Source: Parafannyhessea umbonata | Lineage (GTDB): Bacteria; Actinomycetota; Coriobacteriia; Coriobacteriales; Atopobiaceae | DNA length: 64,000 nt | Direction: 5' to 3' | NCBI RefSeq assembly: GCF_900111255.1 | Contig: NZ_FOGP01000001.1 | Span: forward strand, 98,894-162,893 | Shown here: piece after piece, positions 16,697-25,299 of the stretch | Position numbering within the stretch: position 1 is the stretch's first letter | Layout of the letters: the number at the start of each line of letters is the position of its first letter | Program-made: the position numbers and the translations under genes | The notes under the pieces: generated by a model | What the model saw: only the letters and a program-made list of their open reading frames with translations | Database searches by the model: none | Told to the model about the DNA's origin: nothing

Positions 16697-16766
16697 GGTG
16701 CGATAGTTGTCCTTATTAACTAGTCGGCATGGCTGTATGTTTGATGCCCGATAGTTTTGACGCACC
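16697..16766 (+). promoter_or_regulatory. Structured leader upstream of xpt
   Basis: GGTGCG (16697-16702) pairs with CGCACC (16761-16766). Inside, TCGGCAT (16724-16730) pairs with ATGCC-C-GA (16744-16751) with one bulge. This closes 30 bases before the xpt start. It does not show the conserved core of the purine riboswitch that often precedes xpt. It may be another purine-sensing leader or a protein-binding site. Confidence 0.4.
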
Positions 16767-16795
16767 TGTAGGTCACCTCGGCGACGGAGTCCATT

Positions 16796-17368
16796 TTGAA
16801 GAAGCTAGAAGAGCGCATTCTGAGCGATGCACAGGTCCTCTCTGACGAAATTCTTAAGGTCGGCAGCTTTCTGAACCAGGAGATCGATACCGACCTCCTC
16901 CAAGAGATGGCTCAGGAGATCGCCGACATCTACAAGGACTGTGGCGTCAACAAGGTCATGACTATTGAGGCGAGCGGCATTGCCATCGCCGTTGCCGTCG
17001 GCATGGCTATGGGCGTGCCCGTAGTGTTTGCCAAGAAGCACAAGACGAGCAACCTGGACGGCGGCGTCTACTCGACCGTCGTCCATTCGTTTACCCACAA
17101 CACGGACTACTCCGTGATGATCAGCCGTGACTACCTTACGGCGGACGACCGCGTCCTTCTGGTCGACGACTTCCTCGCTAGGGGCAAGGCCATGCGCGGC
17201 CTTATGGACCTGTGCGACCAGGCGGGCGCCACCAAGGTCGGCGCTGCCATTCAGATTGAGAAGTGCTTTGGCGGCGCGGGTGACGAGCTGCGCTCCGAGG
17301 GCTTCCGCGTCGAGTCCCTGGCAATGATCGAGTCGATGGGGAAGGACAAGATCACCTTCCGCTCGTAG
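16796..17368 (+). CDS. xpt: Xanthine phosphoribosyltransferase
   Basis: Xpt joins xanthine to PRPP to make XMP in purine salvage. The 190-residue protein begins in the family style (KKLEERILSDAQVLSDEILKVGSFLNQEID). It has the PRPP-binding loop VLLVDDFLARGKAMRGL and the C-terminal FRVESLAMIESM. The start is TTG 16796, with GGAG eight bases before; no ATG fits the conserved N terminus. A structured leader precedes it and a terminator follows. It is near, but not in an operon with, the PNP fusion gene that works in the same pathway. Confidence 0.95.
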   Translation: MKKLEERILSDAQVLSDEILKVGSFLNQEIDTDLLQEMAQEIADIYKDCGVNKVMTIEASGIAIAVAVGMAMGVPVVFAKKHKTSNLDGGVYSTVVHSFTHNTDYSVMISRDYLTADDRVLLVDDFLARGKAMRGLMDLCDQAGATKVGAAIQIEKCFGGAGDELRSEGFRVESLAMIESMGKDKITFRS

Positions 17369-17427
17369 CCTGGCCACATCGAAGGGCGTCTGACCTATGG
17401 CGCTTCATTCCGAATGACTTACTGCAG

Positions 17428-17462
17428 AGACCCCGGAGCGCTTGCGCTCCGGGGTCTTTTTG
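17428..17462 (+). terminator. Rho-independent terminator after xpt
   Basis: AGACCCCGGAGCGC (17428-17441) pairs with GCGCTCCGGGGTCT (17444-17457) with a TT loop, followed by a T run. Confidence 0.92.
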
Positions 17463-17522
17463 TTTGGGCGCTTCTCGGCGTCTTGGCGTGTCGGGGGATT
17501 GGGCGCCTGTCCGAGTCGTCCG

Positions 17523-17843
17523 CTACCCCTGGTCAGAAAAGCGATCGGGACGGTTGTAGAAACGGGTCATCGAGGCGTTTGCATGTTCGCTGACCTGCTT
17601 CTGAACCCAAGCGTCGCGCACTTGCGTTATGGCGAGCATCTCGTCGGCTATGTCTGCCGGGTTCGTGGGGCGCGCCTGCCTGAGGTAGGCGCACATCTTG
17701 CGCATGGCTTCCTCGCTCCTGAGCTCGCCGGCCATCACCTGCGCGAGCTCTTCGGGAAATCCCAGCTCGACCGTGGCCGTCACCATTGCGGCGAACGCCG
17801 AGATCCTGCCTCGGTCGTATGAATCCGTCGGTCTCGTTGTCAT
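17523..17843 (-). CDS. Small helical protein of unknown function
   Basis: I do not recognise this 106-residue protein. It is mostly helical and soluble (FAAMVTATVELGFPEELAQVMAGEL, EEAMRKMCAYLRQA, PADIADEMLAITQVRDAWVQKQ) and ends in a basic/aromatic segment (SMTRFYNRPDRF). An AAAGGCGAG stretch lies before its ATG. It is divergent from the EAL-domain gene, with 160 bases between the two starts. Coding composition and the matching ribosome binding site support a real gene. Confidence 0.65.
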   Translation of the reverse strand: MTTRPTDSYDRGRISAFAAMVTATVELGFPEELAQVMAGELRSEEAMRKMCAYLRQARPTNPADIADEMLAITQVRDAWVQKQVSEHANASMTRFYNRPDRFSDQG

Positions 17844-17978
17844 CTTCGGCTCGCCTTTCGCCGTCTCTTCTTGGCTGCGACATACAGTGTAGGCAACCGG
17901 TTGCCGTCTGCCGAAAACGACTCGCAGAATAATGCGACCGCGTGGACAAATGTGGTAGCCAATGTGCCCTTTGGCTCA

Positions 17979-17984
17979 TATAAT
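17979..17984 (+). promoter_or_regulatory. -10 element of the EAL-domain gene
   Basis: TATAAT lies in an AT-rich patch 20 bases before the ATG at 18005. It predicts a very short leader, or a start at the in-frame ATG 18038, which has a better ribosome binding site. Confidence 0.5.
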
Positions 17985-18004
17985 TCAATTTACTGCACTA
18001 TCTG

Positions 18005-20395
18005 ATGCCCTCTCTTGCGTCGTTGGTGGGTGACGTCATGGGGATGCTGGTCAGGCACAAGTACCGCATTCTGTCTGTGGTGCTCATGCTCACCGCGGCC
18101 TTCCTCGCACTATGCTTCTGGTTCGAGAACTCCCACATGATGCAGATCTCGAACAATGCCGTCACCCTTCAGAAGAGCTTTCTGAAAGAGACGGTCAACA
18201 ACGTCATTCGCGACATCGATAACGAGCGAGAAACTCGCAATGCCTACTATTTGCAGATTCTCTCGGGCATGAGCCATGGGCTCGATGCCGCCATGGCCGA
18301 TTCGCCCGACCAGCAGACGTTCTGTGACACGGTGAACGGCTTCTTTGGACGCGACTCAGATGTGAACGTATCGCATGTCGTGGTCGACCTTAAGACGGGA
18401 CAGGTCCTCTGCGACGAGGACAAGGTTCTTTCGGACGGCTATTCGTCCGTTGACGGCCTGCATCGGGAGTTTGAGGTCTGCCTTGACTTCCGCCGCGGTG
18501 ACTACATGCTAGTCTTCGGCCTCTCACGCAAGACGGCCGAGCGCCTGCTGGCAGGCAGCCTCCACGATCGTCTGCATCGCTACGTGTTCGACGATCAGAG
18601 CTACATCTGGGTCAATGCGGTGGTCAACTTCGATGGGGGAGACGGCTACGCCATACGCCTCATCCACCCCTACCTTTCCGACACGGAGGGCATGCTCCTC
18701 TCGACAAACATGACCGACGCCGTGGGGGACACGCCCTACCTGACCGAGCTCGAGGGCATAAAGGAGCACGGGGAGCTGTTCAGCTCGTACTACTTCCAGC
18801 GTCCGCAGGACGGCCAGCCCGCGCGTAAGATCACCTACTCGAAGCTGTATCGCGACTACGGCTGGATCATCTCGATGGGCTCCTACTACGAGGACATCGA
18901 GGGGGAGGTGAACGAGGGCGCCGCCTATATGGGGCCGCTGCGGGTCGATGTTTTGATCGTTGTCCTTCTGGCCGTGTACTTCGTCGTCGTGGCAGCCCTT
19001 CTGGTGCTGTTCTACAACGACCGCGCGAAGTCTCGCTCGCTCATGCAGAACATGCAGCGCCTCTTGGCGATCGACGCGGCCACAGGCGCGAACTCGCGCC
19101 GCTACCTCGAGAGGGCGCTGGACCAGGACCTCGAGCGCTGCCGTAGGGGAGAGCGGCCCGCGCTTATCATGCTGATGGATATCGATGACTTCCACGGGCA
19201 CCTGCATCACGGGAGCAAGTCCCACGACATCATTCTCAACGAGGTCTCGACTGCCTGCTCGAAGCTCCTGCGCAACGACGACTGCTTTGCGCACTACGAT
19301 GCCGATCTGTTCTTCTTCGTTCTACATGAAGATGTGCCCGAGCAGGCACATGAGGTGTTCGCTCACATCCAGAAGGCAATCTCGGACATCCCCAGTGACG
19401 TCCTTGGGTTCGAGAACGACCTAACCGTCTCGGCGGGCGCCTCGTGCGTCACGTCTTCCGACACGTCCTTCAAAGAGGTTGTCGAGCGGTGCGAGCGAGC
19501 GGTCGAAGTCGCCAAGGACGAGGGTGAGAACAACCTGGCAATCTTCCTCAAGGGCTCGGCGGAACCCTCCCTGGTCCAGAGTGCCCGGTCGTTCCAGAAG
19601 GGCGTGTACCTGTGCGAACATCTTGCGGAGGCAATACGGGACGAGAGGATCAAGGTCTACTATCAGCCAATCATACGCGCGAAGACCGAGCGAGTCTGTT
19701 GCGAGGAGGCCCTCTCGCGTTGGGATGACGAGCGCTACGGCTTCATGTCTCCCGGCGTGTTCGTTCCGGTCCTCGAGCGGGCACGCCTTATCTATCGGCT
19801 TGACCTTTATGTCGTGGAGCGTGTGCTGAAGGACTTCGCCGTCTGCCGTGCCGCCGGCACGAGCCTGATCCCGGTGTCGATCAACCTCTCGCGCTACGAC
19901 TTTGAGGAATGCGACATGGTTGAGGCCGTGTCCGAGCTTTGCGATCGCTACGGTATCGATCGGCGCCTGCTGGTCATTGAGGTTACCGAGTCCGCGCTCG
20001 CCGCAGACGAAGAGGCTATGGGCGAGGCCATCAAGCGCTTCCACGACGCGGGCTTCAGCGTGTGGATGGATGACTTTGGCTCGGGCTTCTCCTCCCTCGA
20101 GATTCTGCGTAAGTTCGACTTTGACTTGATAAAGCTCGACATGAGCTTCGTCCTCGAGGACTTTTCGAGCGAGAAGAACCTGGCCATCCTTCAGAACTCT
20201 ATCAACATGGCCCACGACCTTGGAATTGAGGCCCTTTCCGAGGGGGTCGAGCAGCGGGAACAGGCCGACCGTCTGCGCGCCATGGGCATCGATCGCATGC
20301 AGGGATACCTGTACGACTCCCCGCGCGACCTTGGGTACATACTCACACGGGCAAGAACGCGGACGGGGCTCCCGTTCGAGGGAGAAAGCCGGTAG
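18005..20395 (+). CDS. Membrane Cache-GGDEF(degenerate)-EAL protein
   Basis: Residues 17-38 form a membrane helix, followed by an extracytoplasmic sensor of about 280 residues resembling a Cache domain. A second helix (about 316-338) leads to a GGDEF-like domain (355-510). Its active-site loop reads YDADLFFF instead of GGDEF, so it should not make cyclic di-GMP. The EAL domain (540-790) keeps its catalytic signature: CEEALSRW, SINLSRYDF, EVTES, DDFGSGFSSL, IKLDMSF and EGVEQ. It is therefore a likely cyclic di-GMP phosphodiesterase driven by an external signal. The start at 18005 has no ribosome binding site; ATG 18038 (after GGTGGGTGAC) is the main alternative. Confidence 0.9.
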   Translation: MPSLASLVGDVMGMLVRHKYRILSVVLMLTAAFLALCFWFENSHMMQISNNAVTLQKSFLKETVNNVIRDIDNERETRNAYYLQILSGMSHGLDAAMADSPDQQTFCDTVNGFFGRDSDVNVSHVVVDLKTGQVLCDEDKVLSDGYSSVDGLHREFEVCLDFRRGDYMLVFGLSRKTAERLLAGSLHDRLHRYVFDDQSYIWVNAVVNFDGGDGYAIRLIHPYLSDTEGMLLSTNMTDAVGDTPYLTELEGIKEHGELFSSYYFQRPQDGQPARKITYSKLYRDYGWIISMGSYYEDIEGEVNEGAAYMGPLRVDVLIVVLLAVYFVVVAALLVLFYNDRAKSRSLMQNMQRLLAIDAATGANSRRYLERALDQDLERCRRGERPALIMLMDIDDFHGHLHHGSKSHDIILNEVSTACSKLLRNDDCFAHYDADLFFFVLHEDVPEQAHEVFAHIQKAISDIPSDVLGFENDLTVSAGASCVTSSDTSFKEVVERCERAVEVAKDEGENNLAIFLKGSAEPSLVQSARSFQKGVYLCEHLAEAIRDERIKVYYQPIIRAKTERVCCEEALSRWDDERYGFMSPGVFVPVLERARLIYRLDLYVVERVLKDFAVCRAAGTSLIPVSINLSRYDFEECDMVEAVSELCDRYGIDRRLLVIEVTESALAADEEAMGEAIKRFHDAGFSVWMDDFGSGFSSLEILRKFDFDLIKLDMSFVLEDFSSEKNLAILQNSINMAHDLGIEALSEGVEQREQADRLRAMGIDRMQGYLYDSPRDLGYILTRARTRTGLPFEGESR

Positions 20396-20518
20396 GGGCC
20401 TGCGCATTATTTCGCTCGAGGAAAATAGTCGGGTTCTTCTGACTACGTATTGCGAGCAATTGGGTAGGATTCATCCAAACGAGCATACAGACCTATCGTT
20501 CCAGGGAAAGGGATAGCC

Positions 20519-21499
20519 ATGTCTTACAACCCGCTCGAGAAGATCGTCCTCAATAGGCGCCAGGCCATCACCCTGGGCCTCGGCAGCGTTGCTGCTTTGG
20601 GCCTCGCCGCCTGCGACACCAGCGCCCCCGCGCCCGATGACTCCGACGGCGCCAAGTCTGACGCCTCCTCCAGCGACATCGACGCCGCGGCATTTGACAA
20701 GCTGGTTGCGGAGGGCAAGGTCGCGGACGACGCGACGATCAACGCAAGCGAGTGGGCGGCCAAGGTCAAGGCTGCCGGCACCCTGCGCGTCGGTGGCGTC
20801 GAGACCTCTACGCTCTTCTCGCTTCGCAACGCCGACGACAACACGCTTCGTGGCTTCGACGCTGGCCTCTACCAGCTTCTGACCCGCTACATCCTGGGCG
20901 ACGAGAAGAAGTTCGAGCTGACCAAGGTCACCTCGGACACGCGCGAGTCCGTCCTCACCAACGACACCGTCGACGCTGTCTTCGCGACCTACTCCATCAA
21001 CGACAAGCGCAAGGAGGTCATCTCCTTCGCTGGTCCGTACTACAGCTCGCAGCAGGCGATTCTTGTCGCAGAGGGCAACGACGACATCAAGGGTCTCGAT
21101 GACCTCGCCGGCAAGAGCGTCGCCGTCCAGTCCGGCTCGACCGGACCCGAGATCGTGGCCGAGTACGCCCCTGAGGCTAAGACCCAGGAGTTCAGCACTG
21201 ACGAGGAGGCGCGCTCCGCACTCGAGCAGGGTCGCGTCGACGCCTACGTCATCGACCAGACGATGCAGATGGGTGCCATCGTCAAGAACCCGGGCAAGTA
21301 CAAGATCGTCGGTGACCCCTTTGGTCCCGAGGATCCCTATGGCGTCGGCCTGCCCAAGGACTCCGATGGCGTCGACTTCGTCAACGACTTCCTGAAGCAG
21401 GTCGAGGATGACGGCACCTGGGCCAAGCTCTGGAAGATTGCCATTGGCGACCGAACCAACCTCGAGTCGGCTCCCGAGCCTCCCGCGATTGGCGCATAA
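20519..21499 (+). CDS. Polar amino acid ABC transporter, substrate-binding protein
   Basis: This is a family 3 solute-binding lipoprotein that captures an amino acid, likely of the Glu/Gln/Asp group, for the permeases downstream. The N terminus has a twin-arginine-like start (NRRQAITLG), a hydrophobic core and the lipobox LAAC. The mature protein is acidic first, then AGTLRVGGVETSTLFSLRN, LRGFDAGLYQLLTRYILG and a typical hinge region GKSVAVQSGSTGPEIVAEY. It is the first gene of a four-gene operon. A strong hairpin in the gap before the permease genes probably lowers their expression relative to this protein. Confidence 0.92.
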   Translation: MSYNPLEKIVLNRRQAITLGLGSVAALGLAACDTSAPAPDDSDGAKSDASSSDIDAAAFDKLVAEGKVADDATINASEWAAKVKAAGTLRVGGVETSTLFSLRNADDNTLRGFDAGLYQLLTRYILGDEKKFELTKVTSDTRESVLTNDTVDAVFATYSINDKRKEVISFAGPYYSSQQAILVAEGNDDIKGLDDLAGKSVAVQSGSTGPEIVAEYAPEAKTQEFSTDEEARSALEQGRVDAYVIDQTMQMGAIVKNPGKYKIVGDPFGPEDPYGVGLPKDSDGVDFVNDFLKQVEDDGTWAKLWKIAIGDRTNLESAPEPPAIGA

Positions 21500-21610
21500 G
21501 GTCGACTTTTCGCGTGCAAGCCAGCCTCTTGGTTACGTTGTTGTTCCATTGAGACTTTCTTGCAGCATCGCATAAGCTTTTGAAGTTATCGTACATAGCG
21601 TGCAACCCTG

Positions 21611-21645
21611 GGGACCCCCGTACGTACGGCACGGGGGTCCCTCTT
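21611..21645 (+). terminator. Intercistronic hairpin/attenuator
   Basis: GGGACCCCCGT (21611-21621) pairs with ACGGGGGTCCC (21631-21641), followed by TCTTT. It lies between the binding-protein gene and the permease genes. It is likely a partial terminator or 3' end stabiliser that sets excess of the binding protein. Confidence 0.65.
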
Positions 21646-21661
21646 TCCCCGGGAGGTGAAA

Positions 21662-22321
21662 ATGGGGCTCCAGGAGCTTCTCTCCACATATGGCGACATG
21701 TACGTCCAGGCACTGCTTGTGACGTGGCGCATGACCGCCATCGCGTTCGCGGGCGCCATGCTGCTCGCCCTGCTGGTAACCGTCGCACGCGTCTCGCCAA
21801 TCAAGCCGCTGCGTAAGTTGGGCGACCTCTACGTCCAGATCTTCAGAAACATCCCCGGCGTCTCTCTTCTGATCATCTGCGTGTATGCGCTTCCGCACCT
21901 TAAGGTCGTTCTAGACTATGGCGTCTGCGTCATTCTCACCACGACACTCGTTGCGTCGGCCTTTGGCTCCGAGAACTTCATGTCGGGCATCAACACCATC
22001 GGCGTGGGACAGGTCGAGGCCGCTCGTTCGCTCGGCCTCTCGTTCGGGCAGATCCTCAGGCAGGTCGTCATCCCGCAGGCACTGCGCTCTGCGGTCCTTC
22101 CCATGACCAACCTTCTGATTGCCGTCATGCTCACCACGGCTTTGGGCTCGCAGGTTCCCCTTGATCCTCCCGAGCTCACCGGGTTGGTCTCGTACATCAA
22201 TACGCGCTCCGTCGGTGGCATCCTGGCGTTCTTCATTTCCGCCATCGGCTACGCGGGCACCGCGTTTGCCATCGGCATCGTCGGCAACCAGATTGACAAG
22301 AGAGTGAGGATTCTGCGATGA
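21662..22321 (+). CDS. Polar amino acid ABC transporter, permease 1
   Basis: This is an inner-membrane subunit of the His/Glu/Gln/Arg family. It has several membrane helices, a cytoplasmic coupling (EAA) loop (GQVEAARSLGLSFGQILRQVVIPQALRSAVLP) and the family N-terminal periplasmic-side segment. Start ATG 21662 follows GGGAGGTGAAA. It overlaps the second permease gene by four bases (ATGA), which couples their translation so that a heterodimeric channel is made. Confidence 0.92.
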   Translation: MGLQELLSTYGDMYVQALLVTWRMTAIAFAGAMLLALLVTVARVSPIKPLRKLGDLYVQIFRNIPGVSLLIICVYALPHLKVVLDYGVCVILTTTLVASAFGSENFMSGINTIGVGQVEAARSLGLSFGQILRQVVIPQALRSAVLPMTNLLIAVMLTTALGSQVPLDPPELTGLVSYINTRSVGGILAFFISAIGYAGTAFAIGIVGNQIDKRVRILR

Positions 22322-23163
22322 GCGCAAACGTCATCTCCATGCGCGACGCGCTCTACGAGGAGCCGGGTCCCAAGACCAGACGTCGCATCCTCGTGGGAAC
22401 CATCGTGGCATCCATCGCCGTCGCCGCGCTCTTCGTATTCATTGCGTGGCGCTTCTACGTCACGGGTCAGCTTTCGCCGAAGTACTGGTCGTTCTTCACC
22501 AAGGTATCGACCTGGCGCTACCTCGGACAGGGCCTTCTGGGCACGTTCCAGGTTGCGCTCACTGCGGGAGCCATCTCGCTGGTGCTGGGCGTGCTGTTCA
22601 TGCTGGGGCGCATCAGCAGGAACAAGGTCGGGTCGGCCATTTTCCGCGTGGTCGTCAACTTCTTCCGCGGCATCCCGAGCCTTCTTCTGATCTACTTCTT
22701 CTTCCTCGTCATCCCGAGCTACGGCATCAAGATGCCTGCGTTCTGGATGCTCGCGCTGCCCATCTCGCTGACGGCCTCCGGCGTCCTTGCCGAGGTCTTT
22801 CGCGCGGGCGTCAACGCGGTTCCCAAGGGCCAGCGCGAGGCGGCGCTCTCGCTGGGCATGAGCGAGGGCAAGGTCATGCGCAAGATCATCCTGCCGCAGG
22901 CCATCCGCTTCGTCATTCCCTCGCTCATCTCGCAGCTGGTGGTTGTCGTGAAGGACACCACGGTCGCCTACGTCGTGAGCTTCCCCGACATGCTGCAGAA
23001 CGCGCGCGTCCTCATCACCAACTACGATGCTTTGGTCTCCACCTACTTCGTGGTCGCCATCATCTACATCCTAATCAACTACGCGATCAACCAGGCTTCT
23101 GTTGCCGTCGCCCGTCGTTCGGGCGCCAAGGTTATCGCACGTACCGAGGAAGAGCCCATCTAG
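22318..23163 (+). CDS. Polar amino acid ABC transporter, permease 2
   Basis: This is the second membrane subunit, with an N-terminal cytoplasmic segment of about 25 residues, a first helix (ILVGTIVASIAVAALFVFIAW) and the EAA loop VPKGQREAALSLGMSEGKVMRKIILPQ. It is expected to form the translocation path with the preceding permease. It starts within the stop of that gene. Confidence 0.92.
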   Translation: MSANVISMRDALYEEPGPKTRRRILVGTIVASIAVAALFVFIAWRFYVTGQLSPKYWSFFTKVSTWRYLGQGLLGTFQVALTAGAISLVLGVLFMLGRISRNKVGSAIFRVVVNFFRGIPSLLLIYFFFLVIPSYGIKMPAFWMLALPISLTASGVLAEVFRAGVNAVPKGQREAALSLGMSEGKVMRKIILPQAIRFVIPSLISQLVVVVKDTTVAYVVSFPDMLQNARVLITNYDALVSTYFVVAIIYILINYAINQASVAVARRSGAKVIARTEEEPI

Positions 23164-23182
23164 GGCCCCAGAATGGAGAGAC

Positions 23183-23941
23183 ATGTCTAACGAGGCCCAG
23201 GGCATGCGCCCGATCATCGAGCTCTCTCACGTAGAGAAGCACTTTGGCAAGCTTCACGTCCTTAAGGACATCAACCTGTCCGTCCAGAAGGGCGAGGTCG
23301 TCGTCCTCATCGGCCCCTCGGGTTCGGGAAAGTCGACGCTCTGCCGCACCATCAACAGGCTCGAGACCATCGACTCGGGCTCCATCCGTATCGACGGCGA
23401 GCTCCTGCCCGAGGAGGGCAAGGAGCTTGCCAAGCTGCGCTCCGAGGTCGGCATGGTGTTCCAGTCGTTCAACCTCTTTGCGCACAAGACCATCCTGCAG
23501 AACGTGACCATGGGCCCCATCGAGGTCCTTCACACCCCTAAGGCCCAGGCCGAGGCGGAGGCCATGGAGCTCCTGCGTCGCGTGGGTGTCGCCGAGCAGG
23601 CCAACAAGGTCCCCGCCCAGCTCTCCGGTGGCCAGCAGCAGCGTGTGGCCATCGCCCGCTCGCTCGCCATGCACCCCAAGGCGATGCTCTTCGACGAGCC
23701 GACCTCGGCCCTCGATCCCGAGATGATCAACGAGGTCCTGGATGTCATGGTCGAGCTCGCGCAGGAGGGCATGACCATGGTCGTCGTCACGCATGAGATG
23801 AGGTTTGCCCGCAGCGTCGCCAACCGCGTGGTCTTCATGGCGGACGGCACCATCATCGAGCAGGGAGACCCAGACGAGTTCTTCGACAACCCCCAATCCA
23901 ATCGAGCCAAGGAGTTCCTCAACTCCATCAAGGGGCACTAG
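23183..23941 (+). CDS. Polar amino acid ABC transporter, ATP-binding protein
   Basis: This is the ATPase subunit powering the two permeases. It has Walker [10 protein letters not shown], the signature LSGGQQQRVAIA, Walker B AMLFDEPTSALD and the H-loop VVVTHEM. The length of 252 residues is typical for GlnQ/HisP-type subunits. GGAGAG precedes the ATG 23183; a longer frame starting inside permease 2 is rejected. A terminator follows at 24021. Confidence 0.94.
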   Translation: MSNEAQGMRPIIELSHVEKHFGKLHVLKDINLSVQKGEVVVLIGPSGSGKSTLCRTINRLETIDSGSIRIDGELLPEEGKELAKLRSEVGMVFQSFNLFAHKTILQNVTMGPIEVLHTPKAQAEAEAMELLRRVGVAEQANKVPAQLSGGQQQRVAIARSLAMHPKAMLFDEPTSALDPEMINEVLDVMVELAQEGMTMVVVTHEMRFARSVANRVVFMADGTIIEQGDPDEFFDNPQSNRAKEFLNSIKGH

Positions 23942-24020
23942 CACCTTCCGTCGGAGGTCCGCCATCTTTGGCGAATCGCGTTCGTCTGACTGACGCGGAC
24001 TCGTTGCACCGGCACAAGGT

Positions 24021-24055
24021 CGGGGAGAAGGACACAGGTCCTTCTCCCCGTTTCT
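24021..24055 (+). terminator. Rho-independent terminator of the ABC operon
   Basis: CGGGGAGAAGGAC (24021-24033) pairs with GTCCTTCTCCCCG (24038-24050), followed by TTTCTT. An open frame runs through it, so the reading upstream of 24214 is not coding. Confidence 0.9.
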
Positions 24056-24213
24056 TATCTACAGAGAGCGCCTCTTCGAGGGATGCGTCGCAAGGAGATG
24101 GCGTTTGTTTGTCCCTAGAGCCGAGCGCAGAGCGAAATAGTGCTTTTGTCTTGCCGCGCGACGGGTACAAGAGTGATGTGTACGTTTTCGCGCACATTCC
24201 GAAGGGGGGAGCC

Positions 24214-25263
24214 TTGATCACCCTTGCAGGATTTCTGCAGATGCTCTCAGTGAACCCGTTTCTGACGGTTGTCATCGTCCTCGTCCTGGGGACCATCTTC
24301 GTCAACGGAGCCACGGACGCCGCCAATGCCATTGCCGAGTCCGTGGGCACAAGGTCCATTAGTGTTAATGCTGCCATCGCCATGAGCGTTGCCATGAACT
24401 TCATCGGTCTCGTGGCCATGACCGCGATCTCGACCGCGGTGGCCGACACCATGAGCGGCATGGTCGACTTTGGAGGCGACTCGCATGCCGCGATGATCGC
24501 CCTCGCCGCTGCCACGGTAGGCATCGTCGTCTGGGGCCTGGGCGCCTGGGCCTTCGGCATTCCCACCAGTGAGAGCCACGCCCTGATTGCCGGCCTGACC
24601 GGCGCCGCGCTCGCCGTCCATGGTGGGCTTGAGGGCGTGAACATGGGCGAGTGGATGAAGGTCGTCTACGGTCTGGTGCTCTCGACCCTGATGGGCTTTG
24701 GCGCCGGCTGGCTTTTTGCCCGGATCATCCAGGTCGCATGCAAGAACGCGAACCGCCTCGCGGCGGACGAGGCGTTCGGCAAGCTCCAGGTGGTAGGCTC
24801 GGCCTTCGTCGCGCTCATGCACGGCGCCCAGGATGGCCAGAAGTTCATGTCGACGGCCATGCTTGCAATCGCCCTCTCCGCAGACATGAGCGTCGCCGAA
24901 ATGGGTGGCTTCCCCCTGTGGATCGAGATTCTGTGCGCGGCCACCATGGCCATCGGAACAGGCGTGGGCGGCAAGCGCATCATCAAGAAGGTCGGAACCG
25001 AGATGGTGCAGCTCGAGAAGTACCAGGGGTTCTCGGCCTCCGTCAGCGCGACGATATCGCTTCTTGTCGCGACGCTCACGGGCCTTCCCGTCTCGACGAC
25101 CCACGCCAAGACCGCAGCCATCATGGGTGCGGGTGCCGCGAAGAACGTGCGCTCGGTCAACTGGGGCGTTGCCAAGGAGATGGTCTATACCTGGCTGTTC
25201 ACGTTCCCCGGCTGTGGAGTCATCGGCTTCGCGCTGGCGAAGCTCTTCCTTCTCGTCTTCTAG
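24214..25263 (+). CDS. PiT family inorganic phosphate transporter
   Basis: This is a low-affinity, cation-coupled phosphate permease with two inverted PD001131-type halves. The signature GATDAANAIAESVGTRSISVNAAIAMSVAMNFIG is near the N terminus, and the second copy GLPVSTTHAKTAAIMGAGAAKNVRSVNWGVAKEMVYTW is near the C terminus. There are about ten membrane helices. I choose TTG 24214, after GAAGGGGGGA, because it gives the family N terminus (ITLAGFLQMLSVNPFLTVVIVLVLGTIFVNG). ATG 24241 is possible. It is followed by a DUF47 partner gene after 36 bases. Confidence 0.9.
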   Translation: MITLAGFLQMLSVNPFLTVVIVLVLGTIFVNGATDAANAIAESVGTRSISVNAAIAMSVAMNFIGLVAMTAISTAVADTMSGMVDFGGDSHAAMIALAAATVGIVVWGLGAWAFGIPTSESHALIAGLTGAALAVHGGLEGVNMGEWMKVVYGLVLSTLMGFGAGWLFARIIQVACKNANRLAADEAFGKLQVVGSAFVALMHGAQDGQKFMSTAMLAIALSADMSVAEMGGFPLWIEILCAATMAIGTGVGGKRIIKKVGTEMVQLEKYQGFSASVSATISLLVATLTGLPVSTTHAKTAAIMGAGAAKNVRSVNWGVAKEMVYTWLFTFPGCGVIGFALAKLFLLVF

Positions 25264-25299
25264 TTTCCCCGACGTCCCGTCTTCCATCGGAGGTCAAGT

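Noticed and set aside
16600-16795. Purine riboswitch upstream of xpt
   Set aside because: The conserved junction sequences of the purine aptamer are not present, although another structure is.
23968-24213. N-terminal extension of the PiT transporter
   Set aside because: The frame crosses a strong terminator at 24021-24055 and has no ribosome binding site; the family N terminus begins near 24214.
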